From positions 1-33,523 of IMG/VR virus record IMGVR_UViG_3300009505_000044: a stretch of 33,523 nucleotides of DNA, one strand, 5' to 3'. Shown piece by piece: positions 16,982-25,029 of this stretch; the stretch's first letter is position 1; each line of letters starts with the position of its first letter. The translations under genes and the position numbers were made by a program. The notes under the pieces are model-generated. The model made no database searches. It had not been told where the DNA came from and saw nothing but the letters and a program-made list of their open reading frames with translations. The stretch is from a virus.

Positions 16982-17242
16982 ATGCCATATCCGCCTGATC
17001 AGTCTCTTATTTACGAACGGGCCGACGGCGTAGTATATGCACGCTACCGGGATCCTCCATACAACAGTCGACCACGCTGGATTGTAGGCGGGGATCCCGA
17101 TGCTGTTGCTCGAGCTAAAGGACAACTTTTATCCTGGAATGACTGGGAAAAGATTAACAAGTTAGCAAAGACACACCCAGCACTTAAACAACAAATGTCT
17201 AAACTTTTAGATATATATTTTCTTATTAAGGACGAAAAATGA
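16982..17242 (+). CDS. Small hypothetical protein
   Basis: 86 residues, starting one base after the previous stop and ending in an ATGA overlap with the next small gene. It is Tyr/Pro/Arg-rich at the N-terminus (MPYPPDQSLIYERADGVVYA) with a helical C-terminus. I recognise no domain. The tight packing with the neighbours supports it as a real gene in the kdsA operon. Confidence 0.65.
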   Translation: MPYPPDQSLIYERADGVVYARYRDPPYNSRPRWIVGGDPDAVARAKGQLLSWNDWEKINKLAKTHPALKQQMSKLLDIYFLIKDEK

Positions 17243-17337
17243 GTTTACTTAACAAAACATCTACATGGATTGTATTTTATCTATGTGTAAGCTTTGCTAG
17301 CGTACTAAATTACAGTTACTGGATGCTCAACGTATGA
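17239..17337 (+). CDS. 32-residue single-pass membrane peptide
   Basis: Starts in an ATGA overlap with the preceding stop and ends in an ATGA overlap with kdsA. The product has one hydrophobic segment (WIVFYLCVSFASVL) with a short positive N-terminus. The double overlap makes it likely to be translated. Function unknown. Confidence 0.55.
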   Translation: MSLLNKTSTWIVFYLCVSFASVLNYSYWMLNV

Positions 17338-18116
17338 GAATTATAGCAGGACCTTGTCAGCATGAAAGCTTAGAACACAGCCTAATGATAGCAAAGCATT
17401 GTAAAGAAGTTTGCGAAAGTCGCGGCCAAGACATTGAATACATTTTCAAGGCAAGCTTCGACAAAGCAAATCGCACAAGTGCTAATGGCAAACGTGGTGT
17501 TGGCTTAGAGCAAACTATGCTCGACTTTGCAGAAATGAAACAGCAAATACCAGGCTTAAGAATTCTTACAGACGTACACGATGTTTCACAAATTAATAAA
17601 ATTAAAAATATTGTAGACGTGATTCAAATACCTGCTTTCCTTTGTAGACAAACTGATTTAATACAAGCAGCGTGCGAAACTGACTGCGTAGTAAATATCA
17701 AGAAAGGCCAATTCTTAGCACCGTGGGATGTCAAAGGCATTCTAAGTAAAACTGAAGGCGCTAAAGAAGTTTGGATAACAGAAAGAGGAACAAGTTTTGG
17801 ATATAACACTTTGGTTGTTGATTTCACTGGTATACTTTATATGCTTGAGCAGTTCAACGCTCCTGTTGTATTTGATGTTACCCACTCAGTACAGAAGCCA
17901 GGCGGTCAAGGTTCTAGCTCAGGCGGTAACCGGGATTATGTTGCTCCACTTGCCCGTGCTGCTAGCGCTATGGGCGTGGACAACTTTTTTCTAGAAGTAC
18001 ACGACGATCCTGACAACGCACCTAGCGACGGTCCTAACATGGTTAAGCTTGAAGACTTTAAACAAGTAATTAGAGAAATTGACTGGCACACTAACGGAGT
18101 ACACCATGCCGAATAA
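17334..18116 (+). CDS. kdsA: KdsA, 3-deoxy-D-manno-octulosonate-8-phosphate synthase, metal-dependent class
   Basis: Condenses phosphoenolpyruvate with arabinose 5-phosphate to make KDO 8-phosphate, the precursor of the KDO sugar in LPS. The 260-residue sequence has the family blocks IAGPCQHES, FKASFDKANRTS, LTDVHD, NIKKGQFLAPWD, DVTHSVQKPGG and EVHDDPDNAPSDGPNM. C8, H184, E221 and D232 match, with nearly the same spacing, the metal ligands of the Aquifex enzyme (C11, H185, E222, D233). The metal-independent E. coli type has Asn in place of the Cys, so this is the metal-dependent class. The next gene makes the following step. Confidence 0.95.
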   Translation: MRIIAGPCQHESLEHSLMIAKHCKEVCESRGQDIEYIFKASFDKANRTSANGKRGVGLEQTMLDFAEMKQQIPGLRILTDVHDVSQINKIKNIVDVIQIPAFLCRQTDLIQAACETDCVVNIKKGQFLAPWDVKGILSKTEGAKEVWITERGTSFGYNTLVVDFTGILYMLEQFNAPVVFDVTHSVQKPGGQGSSSGGNRDYVAPLARAASAMGVDNFFLEVHDDPDNAPSDGPNMVKLEDFKQVIREIDWHTNGVHHAE

Positions 18117-18810
18117 CACTGCTATTTTAATTCCAGCGAGGCTAGCAAGTACTCGCTTTCCTAAAAAGATGCTTGCTGATCTCAACGGCAAGAGTCTTAT
18201 TCGCACAGTGTACGACAAGTGCGTAGCTACTGGCCTTGATACGTTTGTTCTTACTGACAGTGCTGAGATTAAAAAAGAAATACCAGCTGAGCATGTACGT
18301 ATTACACCCGATGCTGACAACGGCACTGAACGTTGTGCGCACGGTGTCGAAGCACTATCCGGTAAGGGCTTTTTTAGACGTGCTACTGGAGTGTACAAAA
18401 GCTACATTAATGTTCAAGGCGACATGCCTGACATTACGCAAGATATAATCCTTTCTATTAAGCAAGGATTAGATAACGGTCACGACGTAGTTACAGCATA
18501 CACTGACATGGCTCCTGAGCTACGCACAGATCCTAACTCAGTTAAGATGATTCACAACGGCACACATGCTCACTGGTTCTGTAGAGCAAGCTTAGAGTAC
18601 GGCGATCATCACCTCGGTGTGTATGGCTACAATTGGAAGACATTAGTTAGCTATAAGTCTATGCCTCAGTCCCAAGAAGAAAAAATAGAGAAATTAGAAC
18701 AGTTGCGTTTTCTACAGAATGGTGTTAATATAAACATACGAAAGGTTGACTTCGACGGCATGGAGATCAACACACCAGAGGACTTAGAAAAGTGGCGAAC
18801 AAAGAATTAG
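18106..18810 (+). CDS. kdsB: KdsB, CMP-KDO synthetase (3-deoxy-manno-octulosonate cytidylyltransferase)
   Basis: Activates KDO with CTP to CMP-KDO. It overlaps kdsA by 11 bases, with GGAG seven bases before the ATG at 18106. The 234 residues carry AILIPARLASTRFPKKMLAD (nucleotide-binding loop with Arg and Lys), PDADNGTERCA, NVQGDMPDI (metal-binding Asp), HHLGVYGYNW, EKIEKLEQLRFLQNG and MEINTPEDLEKW, in the order of bacterial KdsB. It is slightly shorter than the usual 245-250. NVQGD is followed by M instead of the usual E. Pairing with kdsA makes CMP-KDO the likely product, though a related nonulosonate-type sugar is not excluded. Confidence 0.92.
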   Translation: MPNNTAILIPARLASTRFPKKMLADLNGKSLIRTVYDKCVATGLDTFVLTDSAEIKKEIPAEHVRITPDADNGTERCAHGVEALSGKGFFRRATGVYKSYINVQGDMPDITQDIILSIKQGLDNGHDVVTAYTDMAPELRTDPNSVKMIHNGTHAHWFCRASLEYGDHHLGVYGYNWKTLVSYKSMPQSQEEKIEKLEQLRFLQNGVNINIRKVDFDGMEINTPEDLEKWRTKN

Positions 18811-19262
18811 ATCTATTTAAAGAATTAATCCCAGCTATTGATATGGGAATCAAAGAACTGTATGACGCTGCTGGCGAGGATGGTAAGAAAGATATCAAAG
18901 GTGACTTGTGGAATCTTAATCGTTACATTAGCAGCGTTAGAGGCAATAGAGACAAGCAAGAACTAGCAGTATTTAAAATTAACGAATACTACAACAAGAA
19001 CTGGGCAGAGCTAGGCGCTAAGCATCCTAAGCTACAATGGCAAATACTTTGCGTTGCTGGCAAAACAGGTAAGAAAGAATTCCATCCTTGGATCGGACTA
19101 AAGAAGAAAAAAGGCACAGACTCAAAAGCAATTAACTTCCTTGCGAAGCTGTACCCTAATATGAAAATGGATGAGGTAGAAATACTTGCTGGAACGTATA
19201 CAACAAAAGAACTCAAGCAACTGGCTGAGGAACATGGCCTTGACCCAAAAGCCATCAAGTAA
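18792..19262 (+). CDS. Conserved phage protein of unknown function
   Basis: 156 residues starting at GTG 18792, overlapping kdsB by 19 bases. The N-terminus (KELDLFKELIPAIDMGIKEL) is helical. KHPKLQWQILCVAGKTGKK and then FHPWI form the most distinctive core. The C-terminus (SKAINFLAKLYPNMKMDEVE, then TTKELKQLAEEHGLDPKAIK) is a pair of helices ending in a Lys tail, with a faint likeness to the C-terminus of clamp-loader subunit gp62. I would not call it gp62. A replication accessory role is possible because of the neighbours. Confidence 0.68.
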   Translation: MANKELDLFKELIPAIDMGIKELYDAAGEDGKKDIKGDLWNLNRYISSVRGNRDKQELAVFKINEYYNKNWAELGAKHPKLQWQILCVAGKTGKKEFHPWIGLKKKKGTDSKAINFLAKLYPNMKMDEVEILAGTYTTKELKQLAEEHGLDPKAIK

Positions 19263-19938
19263 GACGCACGCCTGCGAATATTGCAGCAAGAGCTTCAGTA
19301 GAGAGAAGACGCTGTTTGCTCATATGTGCGAGCCTAAGCGACGCTGGTTACAAAAAGATGAAAAGCCTGTAGTGCTCGGTATGTGGGCATTTAACAGATT
19401 TTATAAACTTAGCGCAGGCAGTAAAAAAGATAAAACATACAGCGACTTTTGCAAGTCTAACTTTTATAATGCGTTTGTGAAATTCGGAAGCTATCTAAAT
19501 AATGTACAACCGCTCTACATGGAAAAATATATAGACCATGTAGTAACAAGTCAAGTGAGATTAGATCATTGGTGTCGTGATGATTTGTACGAAGCGTATG
19601 TACAAGACTTAATTCTCAAAGAAGACGTAGCAACAGCACTCGAACGATCTATTCAAACCATGACTGAATGGAGTACTGAAAATCAACCGTCGCCGTGGAA
19701 TCATTATTTTAAATATGTAAATCCAAATAGAGCAGTATGGCATATTAAAGACGGTAAAGTATCGCCGTGGTTGATTTTAAACTGCAACACAGGCAAGGAA
19801 ATGTTGTCTAAGTTTTCAGACGAACAACTTGAAATGATTACAACTATTATTAATCCAAAGCATTGGTCTATACAATTTAGAAGAAAACCAGCCGATGTTG
19901 AATTAGCAAAACAAGTAGCAAAAGAAAGTAAACTATGA
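19234..19938 (+). CDS. Zinc-finger conserved T4-like phage protein
   Basis: 234 residues from ATG 19234; a TTG at 19240 has better spacing to the GAGG at 19227, so the start is uncertain by two codons. The N-terminus holds a C2HC finger: C14, C17, H30 and C32 in CEYCSKSFSREKTLFAHMCE, followed by a basic patch (PKRRWLQKDE). The rest is helical, with WAFNRFYKLS, FVKFGSYLNNV and the C-terminal WSIQFRRKPADVE. Proteins of this architecture recur, as far as I recall, in marine T4-like phages with unknown role. Nucleic acid binding is likely from the finger. It overlaps the gene before it and shares an ATGA with def. Confidence 0.78.
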   Translation: MALTQKPSSKTHACEYCSKSFSREKTLFAHMCEPKRRWLQKDEKPVVLGMWAFNRFYKLSAGSKKDKTYSDFCKSNFYNAFVKFGSYLNNVQPLYMEKYIDHVVTSQVRLDHWCRDDLYEAYVQDLILKEDVATALERSIQTMTEWSTENQPSPWNHYFKYVNPNRAVWHIKDGKVSPWLILNCNTGKEMLSKFSDEQLEMITTIINPKHWSIQFRRKPADVELAKQVAKESKL

Positions 19939-20438
19939 ATCTGTTATATTACCCAAACAAGTTTCTAGATAAAAAACTAGATGCTGTTGAGATTGAAAAC
20001 ATGGATTTTGATCCAAACGAACTTAAAGCAGAAATGTCTGACATCATGCTTAGCAATCAAGGCATTGGCTTGAGCGCAAGTCAAGTAGGACTTAACAAGC
20101 AGCTATTCATTATGGGCAACACTCGTGATGATATTGTAATGGTTATTAATCCTCGAGTACTTGAACACACCGAGCGCACTACGCTTGATCACGAAGGCTG
20201 CTTGAGCTTCCCTAATTTGTTTATGACTGTAACTCGCCCGGCTGAGATCCTTGTTGAATACTACGACGAAAATCTTGAGCTCGTCACACAACCAGTTAGC
20301 GAATACAGCGCACGTTTGTTCTTGCATGAATTTGATCACTTAAACGGTATTACGTTTAAAGATCGAGTTACTAGAATGAAGTACGACTTGGCAAAAAAGA
20401 AAGCTGACAAACTTACTAAAAAGTTAAACCGTGTTTGA
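19935..20438 (+). CDS. def: Peptide deformylase
   Basis: Removes the formyl group from new N-terminal methionines. All three family motifs are intact: GIGLSASQ (43-50), EGCLS (87-91, Cys89 metal ligand) and HEFDHLNG (131-138, His131 and His135 ligands, Glu132 catalytic). The 167-residue length is typical of bacterial enzymes. Phage deformylases are known in marine cyanophages, where they are thought to speed maturation of phage-encoded proteins. Whether this phage uses it for viral or host proteins cannot be told. It is overlapped on both sides (ATGA with the finger gene; GTG of the next gene inside its end). Confidence 0.95.
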   Translation: MNLLYYPNKFLDKKLDAVEIENMDFDPNELKAEMSDIMLSNQGIGLSASQVGLNKQLFIMGNTRDDIVMVINPRVLEHTERTTLDHEGCLSFPNLFMTVTRPAEILVEYYDENLELVTQPVSEYSARLFLHEFDHLNGITFKDRVTRMKYDLAKKKADKLTKKLNRV

Positions 20439-21000
20439 TATTGACATTGACTTTGCTGACCGTTCTGTAATACTTGAAAAATTACAGCACAGGGTTGCTA
20501 TGCTGTCGCAAGACAAAAAGCATAACACTGGGATCTATCCAACTGAGATCCCACACAACCCTGTGACCGGCAATGCTACTATTGATTACAAAGAAGCCGA
20601 TGATCGCGGCTACTTTAAACTTGACTTTCTAAACGTTAGCATCTATAAAGATGTTCGCGATAATGATCATCTAGATCAACTTGTTAATACTGAACCTTTG
20701 TGGGACTTGTTAGCTGCGCCTGAGTTTAGCGATCAAGTATTCCATCTTAATGGACACAACGACATCCTGCGCAAACTACAGCCAAAGACCCTTGAACAGT
20801 TAGCAGCTACACTAGCAATAATACGCCCTGCTAAGCGACACTTAGTTGATTCTGATTGGGATACTATTTTAAAAGAAGTATGGGTTAAGCCCACAGGCAA
20901 CGAATACTTTTTTAAGAGAAGCCATTCGTTCTCATACGCTATGGCTGTTATGGTACATATGAATTTGCTATGTGAGAAAATTTCCCACGGTTACGATTAG
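20431..21000 (+). CDS. Miniature DnaE-like (DNA polymerase III alpha) protein
   Basis: 189 residues that read like a condensed bacterial replicative polymerase core. The N-terminus FDIDIDFADR matches the palm motif PDFDVDF that carries two catalytic Asp in E. coli DnaE (D401, D403), here D3 and D5. YFKLDFLNVS matches VKFDFLGL with the third catalytic Asp (D555), here D65. QVFHLNGHNDILRKLQPKTL with LAIIRP matches VFQLESRGMKDLIKRLQP with LFRPGP, and FKRSHSFSYAMAVMVHMNLL matches [20 protein letters not shown]. About 90 residues between the Asp pairs are missing, as are PHP, tau-binding and other domains. The GTG start overlaps def. Whether it polymerises DNA, or binds DnaE partners to block them, is unknown. 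Confidence 0.72.
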   Translation: MFDIDIDFADRSVILEKLQHRVAMLSQDKKHNTGIYPTEIPHNPVTGNATIDYKEADDRGYFKLDFLNVSIYKDVRDNDHLDQLVNTEPLWDLLAAPEFSDQVFHLNGHNDILRKLQPKTLEQLAATLAIIRPAKRHLVDSDWDTILKEVWVKPTGNEYFFKRSHSFSYAMAVMVHMNLLCEKISHGYD

Positions 21001-21368
21001 TTTTTTGGCTTACGAACTAACTGAACGCTTTTTCTTTTAATTCTTTTTACTGTAAGGTCTTGTAAGTTTACGCAAGGACCAAATGATATTTTTACATCCT
21101 TGGTATTCATCGACTGCATACAATACGACAACGGTTGAATCTCGCTACGGATGAATATATTAATAGGTATTAGTCTATTAGACTCCCACCACCATGCGTG
21201 ACCTAATTCTAAAAATCGCATCTTCTCATCGTCTGTTCGAAGGTCTGTAAACACATACATGTTGGTAACTAGCGAGTCTTGGTTGGCAATGATACCAACA
21301 TACTCGTTACCGCCGTATGTGACTACGCTTATAAATGGAAACTCTTTTTCAATATTTTTTAATAACAT
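20997..21368 (-). CDS. Conserved minus-strand T4-like phage protein
   Basis: 123 residues. The conserved-looking core is VVTYGGNEYVGIIANQD, FLELGHAWWWESNRLIPINIF and a basic end (RIKRKSVQLVRKPKN). The combination of a WWWESNRLIPINIF stretch with a DVKISFGPCVNL segment is one I recall from marine T4-like phages, where it is also a small unassigned gene. It converges on the DnaE-like gene with a 4-base stop overlap and starts 19 bases from the divergent virion gene at 21388. No ribosome site is obvious. Function unknown. Confidence 0.75.
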   Translation of the reverse strand: MLLKNIEKEFPFISVVTYGGNEYVGIIANQDSLVTNMYVFTDLRTDDEKMRFLELGHAWWWESNRLIPINIFIRSEIQPLSYCMQSMNTKDVKISFGPCVNLQDLTVKRIKRKSVQLVRKPKN

Positions 21369-21374
21369 AAATTC

Positions 21375-21382
21375 TATAAATA
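21375..21382 (+). promoter_or_regulatory. T4-type late promoter, exact TATAAATA
   Basis: TATAAATA followed by CTTAC and ATG. With the T4 spacing (start five bases past the box) transcription would begin at 21388, the A of the ATG. Confidence 0.7.
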
Positions 21383-21387
21383 CTTAC

Positions 21388-22200
21388 ATGCAAAACACGC
21401 CAGTATATTTAGTAAATCAAAGAACTGACATTATATCTAATGAGTCTGGATTTGTGACGGAGTTTAGAAAAGTGTACGAAAAACAATTAAAAGTATATAA
21501 AGGCATTGATAACACCCTGCAGTTTAGGCTTCTAAACTCAGATCAAAAGCCGCAAGACGTTAGTGGCCTTACGCCGTACTTTGTAGCATACGATGAAAAT
21601 AGAGCTACAGTGATCGAGCGCATTGGCGTTAACGGACAGCAGGCACCTTGTGATAGTAGCACTAGTACTGCTATCAAAAACAAAGGCTTGTTCGAAGTAG
21701 TGCTATCTGCGCAGGATTTACAAAACTTAGATTGCCAGTTCCTATCTTACAGCATTTACTTTAAGAACGCACAAAACGAAACTGTGCTAACATATGTTGA
21801 CGCACACTTCGGCGGCACAAATGTAATTAAACTGTTAGATACAATTTATCCTGATCCACGCCCTACAACTGAAGTAACGCAGTTTACTGAACAGCTTATA
21901 TTTGGTGATAGTACTGAATCATGGTATAGTGAATCAGCATACGCAAAACCTGAAACTAACAATAATGAAGCGCTACATACTGCTGCGTTTTACACACAGG
22001 GCTATGCTAGTGATATTATTATCCAAGCAACACTTGAAAATCAAGTAACCGACACAACTGAGTGGACTGATGTTAAGATTATCTCGTTCGATGGTTCCAC
22101 AACACCAGTACACACAAACTTCTACGGCGTATATACTTACATACGATTTGTTGCTAAAGCAGACCCAGAAGACATTACAAAGATACTAGTGAGAAACTGA
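21388..22200 (+). CDS. Probable virion structural protein
   Basis: 270 residues from ATG 21388. The upstream extension of the frame antisense to the minus-strand gene is unlikely. The beta-rich protein (LKVYKGIDNTLQFRLLNSDQ, VIKLLDTIYPDPRP, IIIQATLENQVTDTTEWTDV) looks like a baseplate or tail accessory protein of two immunoglobulin-like or jelly-roll domains. An exact late promoter supports a structural role. The stop shares a base with the next start (TGATG). I recognise the type as recurring in marine T4-like phages but cannot name the T4 counterpart. Confidence 0.75.
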   Translation: MQNTPVYLVNQRTDIISNESGFVTEFRKVYEKQLKVYKGIDNTLQFRLLNSDQKPQDVSGLTPYFVAYDENRATVIERIGVNGQQAPCDSSTSTAIKNKGLFEVVLSAQDLQNLDCQFLSYSIYFKNAQNETVLTYVDAHFGGTNVIKLLDTIYPDPRPTTEVTQFTEQLIFGDSTESWYSESAYAKPETNNNEALHTAAFYTQGYASDIIIQATLENQVTDTTEWTDVKIISFDGSTTPVHTNFYGVYTYIRFVAKADPEDITKILVRN

Positions 22201-22445
22201 TGTTAATTAGAGAATTATTTGAACGTACTATTCCGCCCCAAGATCAAATCGCAGCACCCGAAGCTTGGCTAAAGTTAACTAGCGAAGCTAGAGAATATTT
22301 TGCTCAAATAGGATATCCAGACTGGGACGATCGAATAGATCTTGCCGATGCACAAAATGCCCTAGACCAAGGCAACAAGGAACAAGCCGACGACGACACT
22401 ATGTACAGTATTATATCCTTAGTTCGATACTTAAGAAAAAAGTAG
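22200..22445 (+). CDS. Small protein with capsid-targeting-like N-terminus
   Basis: 81 residues, translationally fused to the virion gene (TGATG). The N-terminus MLIRELFERTIPP resembles the T4 Alt N-terminus (MELITELFDE) and contains LFE, a fit to the prohead protease site LxE. The rest is helical and acidic with WLKLTSEAREYFAQIGYPDW and no known domain. A head-internal protein is the inference. Confidence 0.62.
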   Translation: MLIRELFERTIPPQDQIAAPEAWLKLTSEAREYFAQIGYPDWDDRIDLADAQNALDQGNKEQADDDTMYSIISLVRYLRKK

Positions 22446-22465
22446 CCAACTCAACAATATTTAAC

Positions 22466-22493
22466 TTGACTATCAACACATTTCTGCTATAAT
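22466..22493 (+). promoter_or_regulatory. Strong sigma70-type promoter for the primase
   Basis: TTGACT (22466-22471), 16-base spacer, perfect TATAAT (22488-22493). The expected start seven bases further is the A of the ATG at 22500. No ribosome site fits. Confidence 0.75.
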
Positions 22494-22499
22494 TAGAGT

Positions 22500-23486
22500 A
22501 TGAATGTAGTCCAAGATGTCATTACTCAATACTTGCCGTCAAAACAAAAGACCACGCCATCTGGGTGGACTTCGTTCAATGCTCCGTGTTGTCATCATAA
22601 CGGTCATGCTACTGACAAAAGGCAACGTGGAGGAATTATCAAAGGGTCGGACGGCGGCGTATCATATCACTGTTTTAATTGTGGATATAAAACTGGGTGG
22701 CAACCCGGCAGGAATCTTTCGTATAAGCTAAGGCGCTTTCTTCAATGGCTTAATGTTGACGATGACATTATTAACAAACTTGCCCTTGAAGTAATGCGTG
22801 AAAACGAAGGCGTGGAAGTAAAGCAACTTAATGTTAACCTCCCTAGCTTTACAGCAGTTCAGTTGCCACCCAACTCTTTAAAAGTACAAAATGTTACAGA
22901 TTATAATAACAAATATTATGTATCTATTCTTGAGTACATGCAGCAACGACACCTAAACACAGACGATCATGATTTTTATTGGTCGAGTGATTTAGGATAT
23001 CGAGATAGACTTGTTATCCCATTTTATTATAAAAATGAATTAGTGGGATGGACAGGCCGAACTATCTCGCCTAATCAAAAGGTAAAGTATCTTTCCGAAC
23101 AACAGCCCGGCTACTGTTTTAATCTTGACGCACAAACAGACAACAAATTGTTTGCTATCGTGTGCGAGGGAGTAGTTGACGCCATTCATGTTGATGGCGT
23201 TGCGCTTATGGGCAGTGAAGTAAGCGACCAACAGGCAATGATGATTAATCAACTTAATAAACAAATCATTGTAGTTCCTGATCGAGATAAGAAAGGTCGT
23301 GAACTTATTCCTTATGCTATTGAGCAAGGTTGGAGTGTTAGTATGCCCAACTGGAGTAAAGATATTAAAGACATTTCAGATGCGGTTGACAAATACGGAA
23401 AAGTGTATACACTATATAGTATTGTAACACAAGCAGAGTCGTATGCTGTTAAAATTAAATTACAGGAGAAGAAATGGTTTGGTTAA
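22500..23486 (+). CDS. 61: DNA primase gp61
   Basis: 328 residues (T4 gp61 342), primer synthesis for lagging strands with gp41. The N-terminal zinc-binding domain shows PCCHHNGH (C30/C31, H33, H36) and YHCFNCGY (C58, C61). The TOPRIM domain follows: IVCEGVVDAIHVDGVALMG with the catalytic Glu, then IIVVPDRDKKG with DxD. Between them RLVIPFYYKNELVGWTGRTI is typical of DnaG/gp61-type primases. The ATG sits at a predicted transcription start. The 39-residue gene and helicase gp41 follow, so primase and helicase are probably made together. Confidence 0.93.
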   Translation: MNVVQDVITQYLPSKQKTTPSGWTSFNAPCCHHNGHATDKRQRGGIIKGSDGGVSYHCFNCGYKTGWQPGRNLSYKLRRFLQWLNVDDDIINKLALEVMRENEGVEVKQLNVNLPSFTAVQLPPNSLKVQNVTDYNNKYYVSILEYMQQRHLNTDDHDFYWSSDLGYRDRLVIPFYYKNELVGWTGRTISPNQKVKYLSEQQPGYCFNLDAQTDNKLFAIVCEGVVDAIHVDGVALMGSEVSDQQAMMINQLNKQIIVVPDRDKKGRELIPYAIEQGWSVSMPNWSKDIKDISDAVDKYGKVYTLYSIVTQAESYAVKIKLQEKKWFG

Positions 23487-23593
23487 TTAATGTGTTATCA
23501 TGGCCAATTAGAAAAATTAAACAAGAGATTAAATTTCGTAAGCGATTAAAAGAGCTTCGAGATCAGGATCCTTTTGTGTACGAAGATAGATAG
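23474..23593 (+). CDS. 39-residue basic protein between primase and helicase
   Basis: ATG 23474 with AGGAG six bases upstream, overlapping the primase end by 13 bases. The product starts hydrophobic (MVWLINVLSWPIRKI) and continues basic (KQEIKFRKRLKELRDQDPFV). This N-terminal amphipathic helix plus FRKRLKELRxxDPF pattern is one I recall upstream of gp41 in marine T4-like phages. Possibly a membrane or helicase-associated peptide. Confidence 0.72.
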   Translation: MVWLINVLSWPIRKIKQEIKFRKRLKELRDQDPFVYEDR

Positions 23594-23604
23594 GAAAGAA
23601 ATAT

Positions 23605-25029
23605 ATGGAAACAACTCAGAACAACGACTACGGATATGATATACAAAAGGTATATCTAGAAATGCTTATGACAGACGCAGAGTCGTTTGTTAGATGTCAA
23701 AGTGTTTTTAATCCTGAGGCATTCGATCGCAAGCTACAGTCAGCAGCACAGTTCTTAAATGACTATGTCATTGAGCACAATGCGCTGCCTACGTTTCAGA
23801 TGGTTAATGCAAGTACGCAAAGTAACTTGACCGACCCGGGAGCTCTGCGTGAAGAACACTATGATTGGTTGTTAGCTGAGTTTGAAGTTTTCAGTAGACA
23901 CAAGGCACTTGAAGCAGCAATTCTTAAAAGTGCCGATCTACTTGAGAAAGGCGAGTATGGCCCTGTTGAGGATCTAGTAAAGAAAGCAGTACAGATTGGT
24001 CTACAAAAAGATCTAGGTACTGACTACTTCGCAGATCCCAAAGCACGACTCGAAGCAATTAAAGATAAGAACGGACAAGTAAGCACAGGTTGGTCTAGCC
24101 TCGACACTAAACTGTACGGTGGCTTTAACCGAGGTGAGCTAAACATCTTCGCAGGCGGCTCTGGTTCTGGTAAGAGTTTGTTTATGGCAAATCTCGGAGT
24201 GAACTGGTGTCTCAAAGGCATGAACGTTCTGTATCTTACTTTCGAGCTGTCGGAGAACTTGGTTAGTATGCGTGTAGACTCTATGACTACAGGCGTGCCT
24301 AGCAAGAACGTTTTCAAAGACATTGATGACGTCGAGATGAAAGTTAGAATGATCGGCAAAAAAGCCGGTGCGTTCCAGGTCAAGTATATGCCAAGTGGTA
24401 AAACTGCTAATGATCTACGAAGCTATATTAAAGAGTTTGAAATTAAAACAGGTAACAAGATTGATGTAGTGCTGGTTGACTATCTTGATCTTATGATGCC
24501 AATGAGTGTTAAGGTTTCGCCGAGTGATATGTTTATTAAGGACAAATACGTATCGGAAGAACTGCGTAACTTGGCAATGGATCTAAACTGTGTATTTGTT
24601 ACAGCGTCGCAGTTGAACAGAGGCGCAGTAGAAGAAGTAGAGTTTGATCACTCGCACATCTCCGGTGGCTTGAGTAAGATTAACACAGCAGACAACGTGA
24701 TTGGTATTTTTACAAGTCGTGCTATGCGTGAACACGGACGCTATCAGATTCAGTTAATGAAGACACGTTCGTCTAACGGGGTTGGATCAAAAGTTGATCT
24801 TGGGTTTGATGTTGACACACTGCGCATTGTTGATATTGACGAGAACGACGAGTATGACTCCGGCAAAGCTACAACATCTAGTGTTGTAGATAAAATTAGA
24901 CGTGGTAACGCAAGCAACGAAACTACCTCGTCTAATCCAACAGACGGAGTTTCGGCTCCTAAAATTAAAACAGAGACAGACAGCACGCAACTAAGATCTT
25001 TCCTAAACAATCTAGGTTCTGACGAGTGA
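23605..25029 (+). CDS. 41: Replicative DNA helicase gp41 (DnaB family)
   Basis: 474 residues (T4 gp41 475), the hexameric 5'-3' helicase that pairs with gp61. The N-terminal 150 residues form the helical domain. Walker A is GGSGSGKS (184-191) and Walker B is VVLVDYLDLM with D292. The QLNRGAVEEV segment and the arginine-rich SRAMREHGRYQIQLMKTRSS near the end carry the DNA-binding and arginine-finger regions. The C-terminal tail (about 425-474) is Ser/Thr-rich and variable, as in T4, where it contacts partners. AGGAAAG precedes the start. Confidence 0.95.
   Translation: METTQNNDYGYDIQKVYLEMLMTDAESFVRCQSVFNPEAFDRKLQSAAQFLNDYVIEHNALPTFQMVNASTQSNLTDPGALREEHYDWLLAEFEVFSRHKALEAAILKSADLLEKGEYGPVEDLVKKAVQIGLQKDLGTDYFADPKARLEAIKDKNGQVSTGWSSLDTKLYGGFNRGELNIFAGGSGSGKSLFMANLGVNWCLKGMNVLYLTFELSENLVSMRVDSMTTGVPSKNVFKDIDDVEMKVRMIGKKAGAFQVKYMPSGKTANDLRSYIKEFEIKTGNKIDVVLVDYLDLMMPMSVKVSPSDMFIKDKYVSEELRNLAMDLNCVFVTASQLNRGAVEEVEFDHSHISGGLSKINTADNVIGIFTSRAMREHGRYQIQLMKTRSSNGVGSKVDLGFDVDTLRIVDIDENDEYDSGKATTSSVVDKIRRGNASNETTSSNPTDGVSAPKIKTETDSTQLRSFLNNLGSDE

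Noticed and set aside
18792-19262. Clamp-loader small subunit gp62
   Set aside because: Only a faint likeness at the C-terminus and no gp44 gene beside it; left as unknown.
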